Source: CAZART01 sp964487555 (GTDB taxonomy: Bacteria > Bacteroidota > Rhodothermia > Rhodothermales > VXPQ01). Taken from it: a stretch of 30,451 nt of DNA. The DNA is taken from the NCBI GenBank assembly GCA_964487555.1, contig CAZART010000064.1, positions 1 to 30,451 on the forward strand. The letters are read 5' to 3'. The stretch's first letter is position 1, and each line of letters starts with the position of its first letter. A program made the position numbers and the translations under genes. Below the pieces are notes generated by a model, which was given only the letters and a program-made list of their open reading frames with translations, searched no databases and had not been told where the DNA came from. Of this stretch, positions 16,362-24,325 are shown one piece after another.

Positions 16362-16449
16362 TCAATACGAGGTTGTAATCTTCCCTCCCCACCGAATTTA
16401 CCTTTGACATCGCTGTTCGAACCGGGCTCTCCGAGTCCGTCCACCACCC

Positions 16450-17858
16450 ATGCTGATCGGAACCAATCTGAAGTTCGCCAAGGCCTACAACGTGCGGATC
16501 GTGCTGGAAACGATTCGTCTGTACGGCCCTCTTTCGCGGGCCGACATCGCCCGGCGGACGGAGCTGACGGCGCAGACCGTTTCCAACATCACGCGGAAAC
16601 TCATCAAGCGTGGGCTCATCGAGGAGGCTCGCCGCCAACAGGAGGGCCGCGGAGCGCCGTCCGTGCTTCTCGCACTGCGTCCGGATTGTGCCTTTAGCAT
16701 CGGTCTCGATCTGGATAAGGATCATCTCACCGGAGTGCTCGTCGATTTCGTCGGGACGGTCCGCCGGCGGATGCACGTGGAGCTGAATTTCCCGCTGCCG
16801 GACGAGGCGATGGATCTGATCGAAGAGACGGCGAGCAAATTGATGGAGGCGGAGGGTCTTCGCCTCGATCAGATCTGGGGAGTGGGGGTCGGCTTGCCTG
16901 GCCCGCTCGACATCGCCAGCGGCAGCATCGTCACGAACGTCGTAAATCCCAAGGCATTCCCGGGGTGGAAGGACGTCCCCGTCGCCGACATACTCACGCG
17001 GCGCCTGGGCATGCCCATCTATCTCGAAAACAACGCAACGGCGGCGGCCGTCGGTGAGCGACGCTACGGCGCCGGTCGGCACATCAGCACCTTCTTCTAC
17101 GTCTTCTTCGGCGCCGGCCTTGGGGGAGGGTTGATCATCAACGGCCAACCCTACGAAGGGCGCACCGGGAATGCTGGGGAGTTAGGCTACATCCCCACGA
17201 CCGGCGAGCCGGATGCCTTCGGTGAATTTAAACGGCCCCACCTCGGCGTCTATTTCAACGTACCGCGACTCTATAAGCTGCTTTCGAATTGCGGCAGGCC
17301 GGTCGACCGACCCGCCGATCTGGAAGCTGTTCTCGCCGAAGGAAACGCGTGCCTGCTTGAATGGCTGGACACCGGCGCGCAGAAGCTCGCCCCCGTCATC
17401 CTCAGCATCGAGTACCTCGTCGATCCGGAAGCCATCTTCTTCGGAGGACGCCTACCCGGTTCCCTCATTCGGGCGTTGATGACGCGGCTGGAGGAGATGC
17501 TTCCGTCCATCCGCGTCGAGGGCAAACACTTCATGCCTAAGCTCCTGGCGGCTACGGCCGGCGCGGATGCCGCGGCACTCGGCGTCGCTACGCTTCCACT
17601 TTATGCCGCCTTCGCACCGGCCCCAAAAGTCCTCATGAAGCGCGACGGCGATGAGGAAGAAGGCGTCTTCGCCCCCGCCGCCCGCCGGGNNNNNNNNNNN
17701 NNNNNNNNNNNNNNNNNNNNNNNNNNNNNNNNNNNNNNNNNNNNNNNNNNNNNNNNNNNNNNNNNNNNNNNNNNNNNNNNNNNNNNNNNATGAAGCGCGA
17801 CGGCGATGAGGAAGAAGGCGTCTTCGCCCCCGCCGCCCGCCGGGCAGCCGAGCGCTAG
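16450..17858 (+). CDS. ROK-family transcriptional regulator (interrupted only by an assembly artefact)
   Basis: A winged-helix DNA-binding domain (about 12-75; SRADIARRTELTAQTVSNIT at 29-48) is joined to a ROK sugar-kinase fold (ENNATAAAVGERRYG at 193-207, FGAGLGGGLIINGQPYEG, GRTGNAGELGYIP at 238-249). The family's CxCGxxGC zinc site is absent (the stretch after GELGY has no cysteine), and the DxGGT phosphate loop is replaced by GLDLDKDHLTG, so it should act as a sugar-sensing regulator and not a kinase. It diverges from the TonB receptor and most likely represses the mannan genes. The 100-N gap sits 55 bases after the beginning of a 55-base stretch that is repeated on its other side. Collapsing the duplicate restores a continuous 417-residue frame ending ARRAAER and TAG at 17856-17858. 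Confidence 0.9.
17635..17844. repeat. False 55-bp duplication flanking a 100-N gap
   Basis: The 55 bases at 17635-17689 (beginning ATGAAGCGCGACGG, ending CCGCCGGG) recur identically at 17790-17844 after 100 N. An exact terminal overlap of 55 bases is what two contigs from a de Bruijn assembly with k = 55 would share. The joined reading frame continues perfectly when one copy and the N run are removed. Confidence 0.93.
17690..17789. other. Scaffold gap (100 N), probably of no real length
   Basis: The N run sits between two identical 55-base contig ends inside the ROK gene. The real sequence is probably 155 bases shorter here. Confidence 0.95.
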
Positions 17859-17904
17859 GGCGTACAGATCCGACGTCGGAGCCGCCGTGCTCCCGGCCGG
17901 ACCC

Positions 17905-19476
17905 CTACACGTGCTCCTTGGTCTCGCGGAACGTCAGCTTCGGATTGTCGTCGACGATGCGGTTGAGCCAGTACGGACTCTCCGCCAGAAAGACGAGGGT
18001 TCCGTCAACGTCGCGCGCGAGACGATGCCGGTTTTTCTTGATGAAGGCATCCAGCGCCTTGTGGTCGTCGGTCTCTACCCAGCGCGCGGCGACGTACGGC
18101 AGGTGTGAAAGCTGCACGTCGACGTTGTATTCATTCCGCAGGCGCGTCGCTACGACGTCGAACTGCAGCTCACCGACGGCCCCGAGGATGTAGTCATTAC
18201 CGTCGAGTGGTCGGAAGAGCTGAATGGCGCCCTCCTCGATCAGCTGGTGCACGCCTTTCTCCAGGTGCTTCGCTCGCAGTGCATTATTCAGGTACGCCTT
18301 CTTGAAGTGTTCCGGTGCGAAGCTCGGAATCCCCGTAAACTGCAGCTCTTCCCCCGATGACACGGAGTCGCCGATACGAATCGTGCCGTGGTTCGGAATG
18401 CCGATGATGTCTCCGGGATAAGCCACGTCCGTGCCGACTCGGTCCTGAGCCATAAACGTCGTGACGTTCGAGAGACGCAGCTCGCGGCCGATACGGTGAT
18501 GCTGTACGGCCATTCCACGCTCGAACTGCCCGGAGCATATGCGCAGAAAGGCCATCCGGTCGCGGTGATTCGGGTCCATGTTCGCCTGGATCTTGAACAC
18601 GACGCCGGAGAACATGTCCTCGCTCGGCGCCACCTCGCGGCCGGTGGTCGGACGCGGCAGCGGCGGCGGCGCGATCTCGACAAAAGTATGCAGCATCTCG
18701 TCGATGCCGAATCCGTTCAGCGCGCTCCCGAAGAGCACGGGCGTCTGCTTGCCGTCGCGGTACTTCTCGATGTCGAACGTGGCGCCGGCTTCAGCCAAGA
18801 GGCGCACGCTAAACCGGAGCTCGTCGGCCTCGCTACCGAGCAGGTCATCGACAGCCGGGCTGTCGAGGTCCTCAATGACGATGGGGTCCTCCTCCGATTC
18901 GTAGCGGCGGAGCTCGTGCTTCTGCAGGTGATACGTGCCCCAGAACCTGCCGTGACGGCGAATCGGCCACGTGAGGGGCACCGCCACGATGTCGAGGCTC
19001 TCCTCGATGTCCGAGAGCAGGTCGAGCGGGTCCCGGCCTGGACGGTCGAGCTTGTTGATGAACGTGAGGATGGGCATGTGCCGCATCCGGCAGACTTCCA
19101 TCAGCTTCTTTGTCTGCTGCTCGACGCCCTTTACACTGTCGATGACCATCAGCGCGCTGTCGACGGCCGTCAGCACGCGGTAGGTATCCTCCGAGAAGTC
19201 GTGGTGCCCCGGCGTATCGAGAAGGTTGAGCCGATGCCCGTCGAACACAATCTGCATGACCGACGAGGTCACCGAAATCCCGCGTTCCTGCTCGATCTCC
19301 ATCCAGTCGCTCCGGGCGTACCGCGCCGTCTTGCGCGCGCGAATGTCGCCCGCCTGCCGGATGGCTCCGCCTTCGAGCAGGATCTGCTCGGTCACGGTGG
19401 TCTTTCCCGCGTCGGGGTGACTGATGATGGCGAACGTACGCCGGCGGGAGATTTCGCGTTGAAGTGATGTGGACAT
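17905..19476 (-). CDS. prfC: Peptide chain release factor 3
   Basis: A translational GTPase of 523 residues from the chosen start, close to the usual ~529 of RF3. GTPase motifs are SHPDAGKTT (19-27), DTPGHHDFSED (87-97) and NKLDRPGRDP (141-150). The RF3 pattern RRRTFAIISHPDAGKTTVTE, followed by GGAIRQAGDIRARKTARYAR and SDWMEIEQERGISVTSSVMQ, separates it from EF-G, which has a different switch region and extra domains. It recycles RF1/RF2 after termination. The frame opens at 19530, but those 18 residues precede the conserved start, so 19476 is preferred. It converges on the ROK gene with 46 bp between the stop codons; that space contains a 12-bp perfect palindrome, TCCGACGTCGGA (17869-17880). 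Confidence 0.95.
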   Translation of the reverse strand: MSTSLQREISRRRTFAIISHPDAGKTTVTEQILLEGGAIRQAGDIRARKTARYARSDWMEIEQERGISVTSSVMQIVFDGHRLNLLDTPGHHDFSEDTYRVLTAVDSALMVIDSVKGVEQQTKKLMEVCRMRHMPILTFINKLDRPGRDPLDLLSDIEESLDIVAVPLTWPIRRHGRFWGTYHLQKHELRRYESEEDPIVIEDLDSPAVDDLLGSEADELRFSVRLLAEAGATFDIEKYRDGKQTPVLFGSALNGFGIDEMLHTFVEIAPPPLPRPTTGREVAPSEDMFSGVVFKIQANMDPNHRDRMAFLRICSGQFERGMAVQHHRIGRELRLSNVTTFMAQDRVGTDVAYPGDIIGIPNHGTIRIGDSVSSGEELQFTGIPSFAPEHFKKAYLNNALRAKHLEKGVHQLIEEGAIQLFRPLDGNDYILGAVGELQFDVVATRLRNEYNVDVQLSHLPYVAARWVETDDHKALDAFIKKNRHRLARDVDGTLVFLAESPYWLNRIVDDNPKLTFRETKEHV

Positions 19477-19833
19477 TTTCTGTGGATCCGATGGTACCGT
19501 CACTATTGCTTTCGCGAGGGGAAGGGACAAATAGAGGATAGCAATAGACCCGGGCCGCTGCGCTGCCGGGTTATATATGAAGCGAACTTGAAGTTCGTTA
19601 GGAGGAAATCAGTGACAGGGGAGGCATAAACGAGTTCGGGGCCGTTCGGTTACATGTGCTTCTTGAAATGCGTTCGGATAATGAGGGGTTACGGGTTTAT
19701 GCCGCCCGGCCTGTCGTACGTTAAAGCGTCTGCTCGCCACCGCAAGGGATCTACGAGAGATTTGGAGCACGTGGAAGACGACTTCTTTTTTACCATGGGG
19801 AATCCGGGAATAACAGGCGTGCAGCGTTTCGTG
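19477..19833. other. Intergenic region between divergent prfC and M48 genes
   Basis: The 357-bp spacer holds promoter sequence for one or both genes. Visible items are TTATATAT (about 19571-19578), a 15-bp palindrome (19583-19597), and a GGAGG six bases before a GTG that opens a five-codon frame ending in TAA (about 19612-19629), which may be chance. An in-frame extension of the M48 gene back to 19654 has no signal-peptide logic and is treated as non-coding. Confidence 0.5.
19583..19597. promoter_or_regulatory. 15-bp palindrome, candidate operator
   Basis: CGAACTTGAAGTTCG has perfect 7-bp arms around one central base and lies next to an AT-rich TTATATAT stretch. It resembles the GAAC-N4-GTTC LexA box of Gram-positive bacteria but has five central bases instead of four, so LexA is not claimed. 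It could control prfC, the M48 gene or both. Confidence 0.35.
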
Positions 19834-20646
19834 ATGCGGCGGAGCACGATCTTATTGTTGGTTGTCCTGCTCTCCGGAATGCTTCTGGAAGGCTGCATCT
19901 GCGAAACAGGCGGCGTCAATCGCGGCGACATCAACCTGATCAGTCTCGAGCAGGAGTGGCAGTTTGGGCAGGAACTCGCGGCGGAGATCCGAGAGCAGGC
20001 CGACATTCTGCACGAACCGGTGGTGCAGAAGTACGTCGAGCAGATGGGCCGTCGCATCGTCGCCGTTACGGAGCTTTCGGATCGTTCGTGGGAATTTCAC
20101 GTCGTCGGGGACTCCTCGGTAAATGCTTTCAACATACCGGGCGGTCACGTCTTCGTGAACTCCGGACTTATCCTCGCAGCGAACACGCCGTCAGAGCTGG
20201 CGGGTGTCGTTGCACATGAAGTCGCCCACGGCGTCGCGCGCCACAGCACGGAACAGATGACGAAGGCCTACGGCGTGAACCTGATCTTCAGCCTCGTCGC
20301 GGGGGAACGGGTAACGCTTCTCGAGCAGATCGCCGGACAGCTGCTCGGCGCCGGTGCGATGGCGAAGTTCTCGCGCGACGACGAGCGCGAAGCGGACCGG
20401 TTGGGCCTCGACTACATGGCCGAAGCCGCCTACGACGCCGAGGGCATGGCCGCGATGTTCGAGTCGATGCTCCGTCTTCGAGAACGCCGACCGAACCTGG
20501 TCGAGCAGTTCTTCTCCACCCACCCTCTCACTGAAGAACGCGTCGCGGAAATGGAAGCGGGCGCGGAGGAGATCGTTGGAGGGGGTGACAAGCCCGACGC
20601 CCATACCTTTGAGCGCGTTCAACAGCTCGTCGGCGGCAAACGGTGA
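19834..20646 (+). CDS. M48-family metalloprotease lipoprotein
   Basis: From Met at 19834 the 270-residue protein has a lipoprotein signal (MRRSTILLLVVLLSGMLLEGC, lipid Cys21). The zinc-protease motif HEVAHG follows at 128-133 (His128, Glu129, His132) and the third ligand is Glu186 in DDEREADRLGLDYM. STHPLTEERVAEM near the C-terminus is also typical. The size and layout match small envelope M48 proteases such as E. coli LoiP/YcaL, which degrade misfolded envelope proteins. The open frame reaches back to 19654, but the lipoprotein signal fixes the start. No strong Shine-Dalgarno is seen. It is followed 88 bp later by the VOC gene on the same strand. Confidence 0.92.
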   Translation: MRRSTILLLVVLLSGMLLEGCICETGGVNRGDINLISLEQEWQFGQELAAEIREQADILHEPVVQKYVEQMGRRIVAVTELSDRSWEFHVVGDSSVNAFNIPGGHVFVNSGLILAANTPSELAGVVAHEVAHGVARHSTEQMTKAYGVNLIFSLVAGERVTLLEQIAGQLLGAGAMAKFSRDDEREADRLGLDYMAEAAYDAEGMAAMFESMLRLRERRPNLVEQFFSTHPLTEERVAEMEAGAEEIVGGGDKPDAHTFERVQQLVGGKR

Positions 20647-20734
20647 ACGTACCGCTCGCCCTCTGGAATCCGATCGTCCACCGAACGCATTTTCAACAAA
20701 CCGTCAACCGTCCACCCTATCCGCAGCGAGGACC

Positions 20735-21139
20735 ATGGCTGATACGAACAGACCCAATATTTTTCCGGGATTCCGCTATAAGAATGCGCCGGAAGCCATC
20801 GAGTGGCTTGAAAAAGCATTCGGATTTGCGCGTCATCTCGTCGTTCCCGGTGACGACGACACGATCGCGCATGCTCAGCTCAAGTTCGGCTCCGGCATGA
20901 TCATGCTCGGCTCGGCGCCGCGAATGCCGGACCCGGAAAAACCGTGGGATTCGGCGACGTACGGCATTTACGTGCGTGTAGACGACATCGATGCGCACTA
21001 CCAGCGTGCCCGTGACGCGGGCGCGGACATCGCGACGCCGCTGCGAGAGACGGAATACGGCTCGCGGGAGTATACGGCGCACGATCCGGACGGCAATCTC
21101 TGGAGCTTCGGCACCTACGATCCGTTCGGCGATCAGTAG
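20735..21139 (+). CDS. VOC (glyoxalase/bleomycin-resistance fold) family protein
   Basis: A 134-residue protein starting at ATG 20735, with a GCGAGG purine stretch just upstream as ribosome site. It has the two beta-alpha-beta-beta-beta halves of the VOC fold: FRYKNAPEAIEWLEKAFGF (13-31), and VRVDDIDAHYQRARDAGADI with the terminal block REYTAHDPDGNLWSFGTYDP. The PhnB/glyoxalase-like type is a broad family; no substrate can be assigned. The long in-frame extension upstream overlaps the protease gene in another frame and is not real. Confidence 0.85.
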   Translation: MADTNRPNIFPGFRYKNAPEAIEWLEKAFGFARHLVVPGDDDTIAHAQLKFGSGMIMLGSAPRMPDPEKPWDSATYGIYVRVDDIDAHYQRARDAGADIATPLRETEYGSREYTAHDPDGNLWSFGTYDPFGDQ

Positions 21140-21224
21140 CCCGGAACACCTCCGGCCTGGTGCAGGGCAAGAAGGCTCGAGCCCGGCAGGCACCAAGACC
21201 GTTTATCCTTGAAGAGCTCGCATC

Positions 21225-21251
21225 CCTTACCTTTCGTCGCGCGCGGTAAGG
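21225..21251. terminator. Hairpin between convergent VOC and DoxX genes
   Basis: CCTTACC (21225-21231) and GGTAAGG (21245-21251) are perfect 7-bp arms around a 13-base loop, 86 bp after the VOC stop and 41 bp after the DoxX stop. There is no T-tract on either side, so function as a bidirectional terminator is uncertain. Confidence 0.35.
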
Positions 21252-21291
21252 TGCCGTATCCAGCTCGTAAAACTCCTACGACTCCCCCGAA

Positions 21292-21699
21292 TCAGGCGGC
21301 CGGCCAGATGGCGGAGTGGGTCATGCTCATCTCCCCGGAACCGAAGGCCAGGATGAGCAGCGCCCCACCGATCAGGGCCAGGTTTTTGTAGAAATGAACA
21401 CGTTGGCTGCGGCGGGCGTCCGGATCGTCGTATTTCCAGTAGGCGTGCATCACAAACGTCACCGGAAGAAGGAAGGCAAGGACGAAGAGCGCGCCGATTT
21501 GCGCGTAGAAGCCGAGCGCGATGCTCAGGCAGCCGGCACTAAGGATAAGGCCGGCGAGCGGTACCATGATGCGTGCTCCGACGAGACCTTTCTGCGCGGC
21601 ATATTCCGCTTTCGTCCGGGCATTGGTGACATTGTCGTAGCCGAGCAGAAAGAGAGCGAGCGAGAAGAGGATGCGCGCGATCAGAGCAACGACGGCCAT
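21292..21699 (-). CDS. DoxX-family membrane protein
   Basis: A 135-residue inner-membrane protein with four hydrophobic segments: ALIARILFSLALFLLGY, VGARIMVPLAGLILSAGCL, GALFVLAFLLPVTFVMHAYW and NLALIGGALLILAFGSG. The pattern NARTKAEYAAQKGL between helices 1 and 2 and HFYKNLALIGGAL before helix 4 is typical of DoxX/DoxD-like proteins, which are linked to quinone or thiol redox systems. GGAGGTG five bases before the ATG at 21699 fixes the start; an upstream extension in frame is excluded. Confidence 0.88.
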   Translation of the reverse strand: MAVVALIARILFSLALFLLGYDNVTNARTKAEYAAQKGLVGARIMVPLAGLILSAGCLSIALGFYAQIGALFVLAFLLPVTFVMHAYWKYDDPDARRSQRVHFYKNLALIGGALLILAFGSGEMSMTHSAIWPAA

Positions 21700-21825
21700 A
21701 GTAGCACCTCCGGCAGTTGCCGGTGCAGGATATTCAATGCAGGGAGCGCGGTTTGTATGCAATGCTCCCATCATCTGCCGAACGCAGCCTATGGGACGGC
21801 GTTCCGAGCGCGTGGTGCCGCGAAC

Positions 21826-23157
21826 CTACGGGAACCGCTGCACGCAGCCGGACCAGATGCCAAAGAGGTCGGGGACGACGGTACCACCATCTTCGATATT
21901 TTTATCGGGACGCATGCGGTTTTGGTAGAAATTGGCGTATGACTGCTTCTCGCCGCTGAGCCCGGTCACAATCACGTCCGGATCTCCATCCTCATTGTAA
22001 TCGCCGACGGCGATGTCTCCCAACATGAGGCCGAAGGAAGGAATCGCGGCATTGAAGCCGTTCCCGTTGTTCAGGTACACCGAAAACCTCGGTTGGGCGA
22101 GTACCGACGGCGCGCCGGAAATCGCGAGATCCATTCGTCCGTCGAGATCGAAATCGGCAAACTTAGCCGACCCGGTGAGCGCGCCCGGTAGTTCCGTTTC
22201 GAGGCGCCGGAAGACGGCGTCCTCATTTTCAAAGATAGCGGTCAGGCCCCGGTGCAGGTGCGGATCCAGATATCCGCCCGTGACGAGAAGGTCGTCGTCG
22301 CCATCGCCATCCACGTCACCCCAATCGAACGATCCATGGAATAGCGGAGGTATGTCGAGGTTGAGCGGGCTGAAGCTACCGCCTCCATCGTTTCTGAATA
22401 GGTCCGTAATGATCACGCCGGTTTCAGTCGCTCCCTGGAGGGCGAGGTCGAGGTCCCCGTCGCCGTCAATGTCCGACCAGGCGACGGCGCCGAAGGTCAC
22501 GTTCGGAAGATCGGTGGGAACGACGCTAAATACGCCCCTGTCGTTGCGGTAGAGACGTGTGGCCGGTTCGTAGGGCGGAACCGTACGGGTCGAGCCGGTG
22601 ACGATCACGTCGAGATCGCCGTCGCCGTCATAGTCGCCCCAGGCGACTTCTCCTGCGAACACGTTCACGAATTCCGAACGGCTGTCCGCGAAAAACTGGC
22701 CGTTGCGGGATTCGAAAAGCCTGGTGATGGGTGCCGTCACGCCGGATCCGTGCAGTGTAGTTCGGCCCGAGACGAGGACGTCCGCATCGCCGTCGCCGTC
22801 GTAGTCGCCCCATTTTGCGGAGCTTTGCCAGACGTGCGGGAGGCTCGTTGCCGCTTCGATGAACGTGTGAACCGTATCGAAGAAAGCGACCTCACCGATA
22901 TTGTAGGTGAGGATGACGCGCGATTGACAGTACACCTTCGTGACGATAACGTCGCCGGTACGTCCGGTGAGGAGCACGTCAAGATCTCCGTCGGCGTCGT
23001 AATCACCAAGCTCGACCGATCCGTAGTACGTGGGCTCTATTTCATAATCGTATATGCGCGGTTCGGCGTTTAGCGGAAAGGCGCGCTGCGCGAAGACAGT
23101 GACGCATGGTAGCAGGGCGATGAGCGCCGCCAGAAGGATGTACATCTTGATCGGCAT
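21826..23157 (-). CDS. Secreted FG-GAP/VCBS-repeat protein (predicted seven-bladed beta-propeller)
   Basis: The 443-residue protein opens with a signal peptide (MPIKMYILLAALIALLPCVT, cut near VFAQ). It then carries seven FG-GAP/VCBS repeats with calcium-binding Asp loops: LGDYDADGDLDVLLTG, WGDYDGDGDADVLVSG, WGDYDGDGDLDVIVTG, WSDIDGDGDLDLALQG, WGDVDGDGDDDLLVTG, FADFDLDGRMDLAISG and VGDYNEDGDPDVIVTG. Seven copies suit a closed integrin-alpha-like propeller. It ends in IWSGCVQRFP without a T9SS sorting tail, unlike other exported proteins here. The start at 23157 is chosen from the signal peptide; the frame opens at 23334. Function unknown; surface binding or adhesion is the usual guess for this fold. 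Confidence 0.85.
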   Translation of the reverse strand: MPIKMYILLAALIALLPCVTVFAQRAFPLNAEPRIYDYEIEPTYYGSVELGDYDADGDLDVLLTGRTGDVIVTKVYCQSRVILTYNIGEVAFFDTVHTFIEAATSLPHVWQSSAKWGDYDGDGDADVLVSGRTTLHGSGVTAPITRLFESRNGQFFADSRSEFVNVFAGEVAWGDYDGDGDLDVIVTGSTRTVPPYEPATRLYRNDRGVFSVVPTDLPNVTFGAVAWSDIDGDGDLDLALQGATETGVIITDLFRNDGGGSFSPLNLDIPPLFHGSFDWGDVDGDGDDDLLVTGGYLDPHLHRGLTAIFENEDAVFRRLETELPGALTGSAKFADFDLDGRMDLAISGAPSVLAQPRFSVYLNNGNGFNAAIPSFGLMLGDIAVGDYNEDGDPDVIVTGLSGEKQSYANFYQNRMRPDKNIEDGGTVVPDLFGIWSGCVQRFP

Positions 23158-23387
23158 GAACGGAGCGATTGCCTCTGCAAAGGCGGCTAGGGATGGGATG
23201 CTGGTGGTGCGGACAAACGGGCAAGTGGGAGACAGCCTTCTCCGACCGCTTTCGTTCGTCCTAATCATCATAGGGCTCGTGGGGGCCGATGGGAATGCAG
23301 AAAGAAGCGTATGATGCCATGCCTCCCGCAGCAAGTACTTCCGGTTGACGACGGCTGTCGGGTGCGTGCGCCCAAATGCCGTGAGCG

Positions 23388-23837
23388 CTATCGGGTCTCC
23401 TGCGATGGTGGGCCCGGACCTTCCGGTGCATCCGACCCGAACCTATGATGCCCCGGTGGCCACGCCCGGTGCGGACGCGGACGGCGCTGCCTCTTCACCC
23501 ACTCCGTAAGCCGCTCCATCTGCTCCTCCGTCAGCACGTCCTCCAGATCGCTGCGGAGCGAGTCGAGAATCATGAAATGACGCTCATGCATGTACATGCG
23601 CAGCTCCATGTTGCGCTCGGCGGCTCGCCGCAGCGCCTCCTGAATTTCCCGTCGCTGCTGTCCGTCCTGCGGTTGTATGACGCGTTCGATCATCGGCGCG
23701 AAGCCGGCCGGTCGGCGCAGTGCACGTAGCTCATCCACACGGTGATTCACGACGGCACCCACGGCGAGCGCGCCTATTACGACGCCGGCGACGACGGACG
23801 CAGTGATGATGAGTATCGATTTCGTACGTGTCGTCAT
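23388..23837 (-). CDS. Membrane-anchored Spy/CpxP-like (LTxxQ) protein
   Basis: A 149-residue protein with one N-terminal membrane segment (8-30), then a mostly helical, charged periplasmic part carrying one LTEEQ motif (102-106) in a SLRSDLEDVLTEEQMERL context, as in Spy/CpxP/periplasmic metal-sensor proteins. The C-terminus is rich in Pro and His (RPHRAWPPGHHRF), which could bind metal. Its ATG overlaps the stop of the anti-sigma-like gene by 4 bp (ATGA), so the two are translated together. I infer a sensing or chaperone partner of that anti-sigma protein; the sequence alone does not prove it. Confidence 0.75.
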   Translation of the reverse strand: MTTRTKSILIITASVVAGVVIGALAVGAVVNHRVDELRALRRPAGFAPMIERVIQPQDGQQRREIQEALRRAAERNMELRMYMHERHFMILDSLRSDLEDVLTEEQMERLTEWVKRQRRPRPHRAWPPGHHRFGSDAPEGPGPPSQETR

Positions 23838-24280
23838 GGCCCTTCCGGTTCTTCAAGCACCCTCACGTCAAGATCGTAAATTACGGTCGTGCTGATCTCC
23901 GGGAGTGCGAGCACGGCTTCGACAGCCGACTGGCGCATCTCATACCGGCTGCTGAGATTTAGATTGTGGGCGGCCAGCACGACGACGAGAAGGAGGCAGG
24001 CCACGGCGACCGGGCGAAAGACTACCGGCAGCCATTCCCACAGGTCTCCCTCCGGCCGCGCGTTCCGCGTAGTACGCTCAGCGGCGATTTGACGCATCAC
24101 CCGGTCTGCGAGAAAGGGCTTCACGCCGTTCGCCGCATCGGCCGCGGCCGTGTCGCGAAGCAGCGACTGCATCTGCTCCCATTCCATGCGTGTCCGCCGC
24201 ATCTCGGGATTCGAGTCCCCTTCGCCCGTTAGCAGCCTTTCCAGCTTCTTTCTATAGCTCTCGTTCATGATGTCAGGCAT
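23834..24280 (-). CDS. Anti-sigma-factor-like single-pass membrane protein
   Basis: The 148-residue protein has a soluble N-terminal half with two amphipathic helical stretches (YRKKLERLLTGEG, RMEWEQMQSLLRDTA, FLADRVMRQIAAE), a single membrane segment at about 88-106 (FRPVAVACLLLVVVLAAHN), and a 40-residue outer part. This layout, directly downstream of an ECF sigma gene (45 bp), is that of an anti-sigma factor holding the sigma at the membrane. The HxxxCxxC motif of zinc anti-sigma factors is absent. Met5 (first base 24268) is an equally possible start. The call rests mainly on topology and context. Confidence 0.7.
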   Translation of the reverse strand: MPDIMNESYRKKLERLLTGEGDSNPEMRRTRMEWEQMQSLLRDTAAADAANGVKPFLADRVMRQIAAERTTRNARPEGDLWEWLPVVFRPVAVACLLLVVVLAAHNLNLSSRYEMRQSAVEAVLALPEISTTVIYDLDVRVLEEPEGP

Positions 24281-24325
24281 CTATTCGACGGCTCCGAGAT
24301 GAATCGATGGCTCCTCCGCAAGATC

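Noticed and set aside
18388..19467. A 359-codon plus-strand open frame opposite prfC
   Set aside because: RF3 is a clear GTPase on the minus strand; the opposite frame has no recognisable domain.
19583..19597. LexA (SOS) box
   Set aside because: The centre has five bases between GAAC and GTTC instead of four, and neither neighbour is an SOS gene.
20354..20734. Long N-terminal extension of the VOC protein (261 residues in all)
   Set aside because: The extension lies in another frame of the M48 protease gene; the VOC fold begins just after the ATG at 20735.
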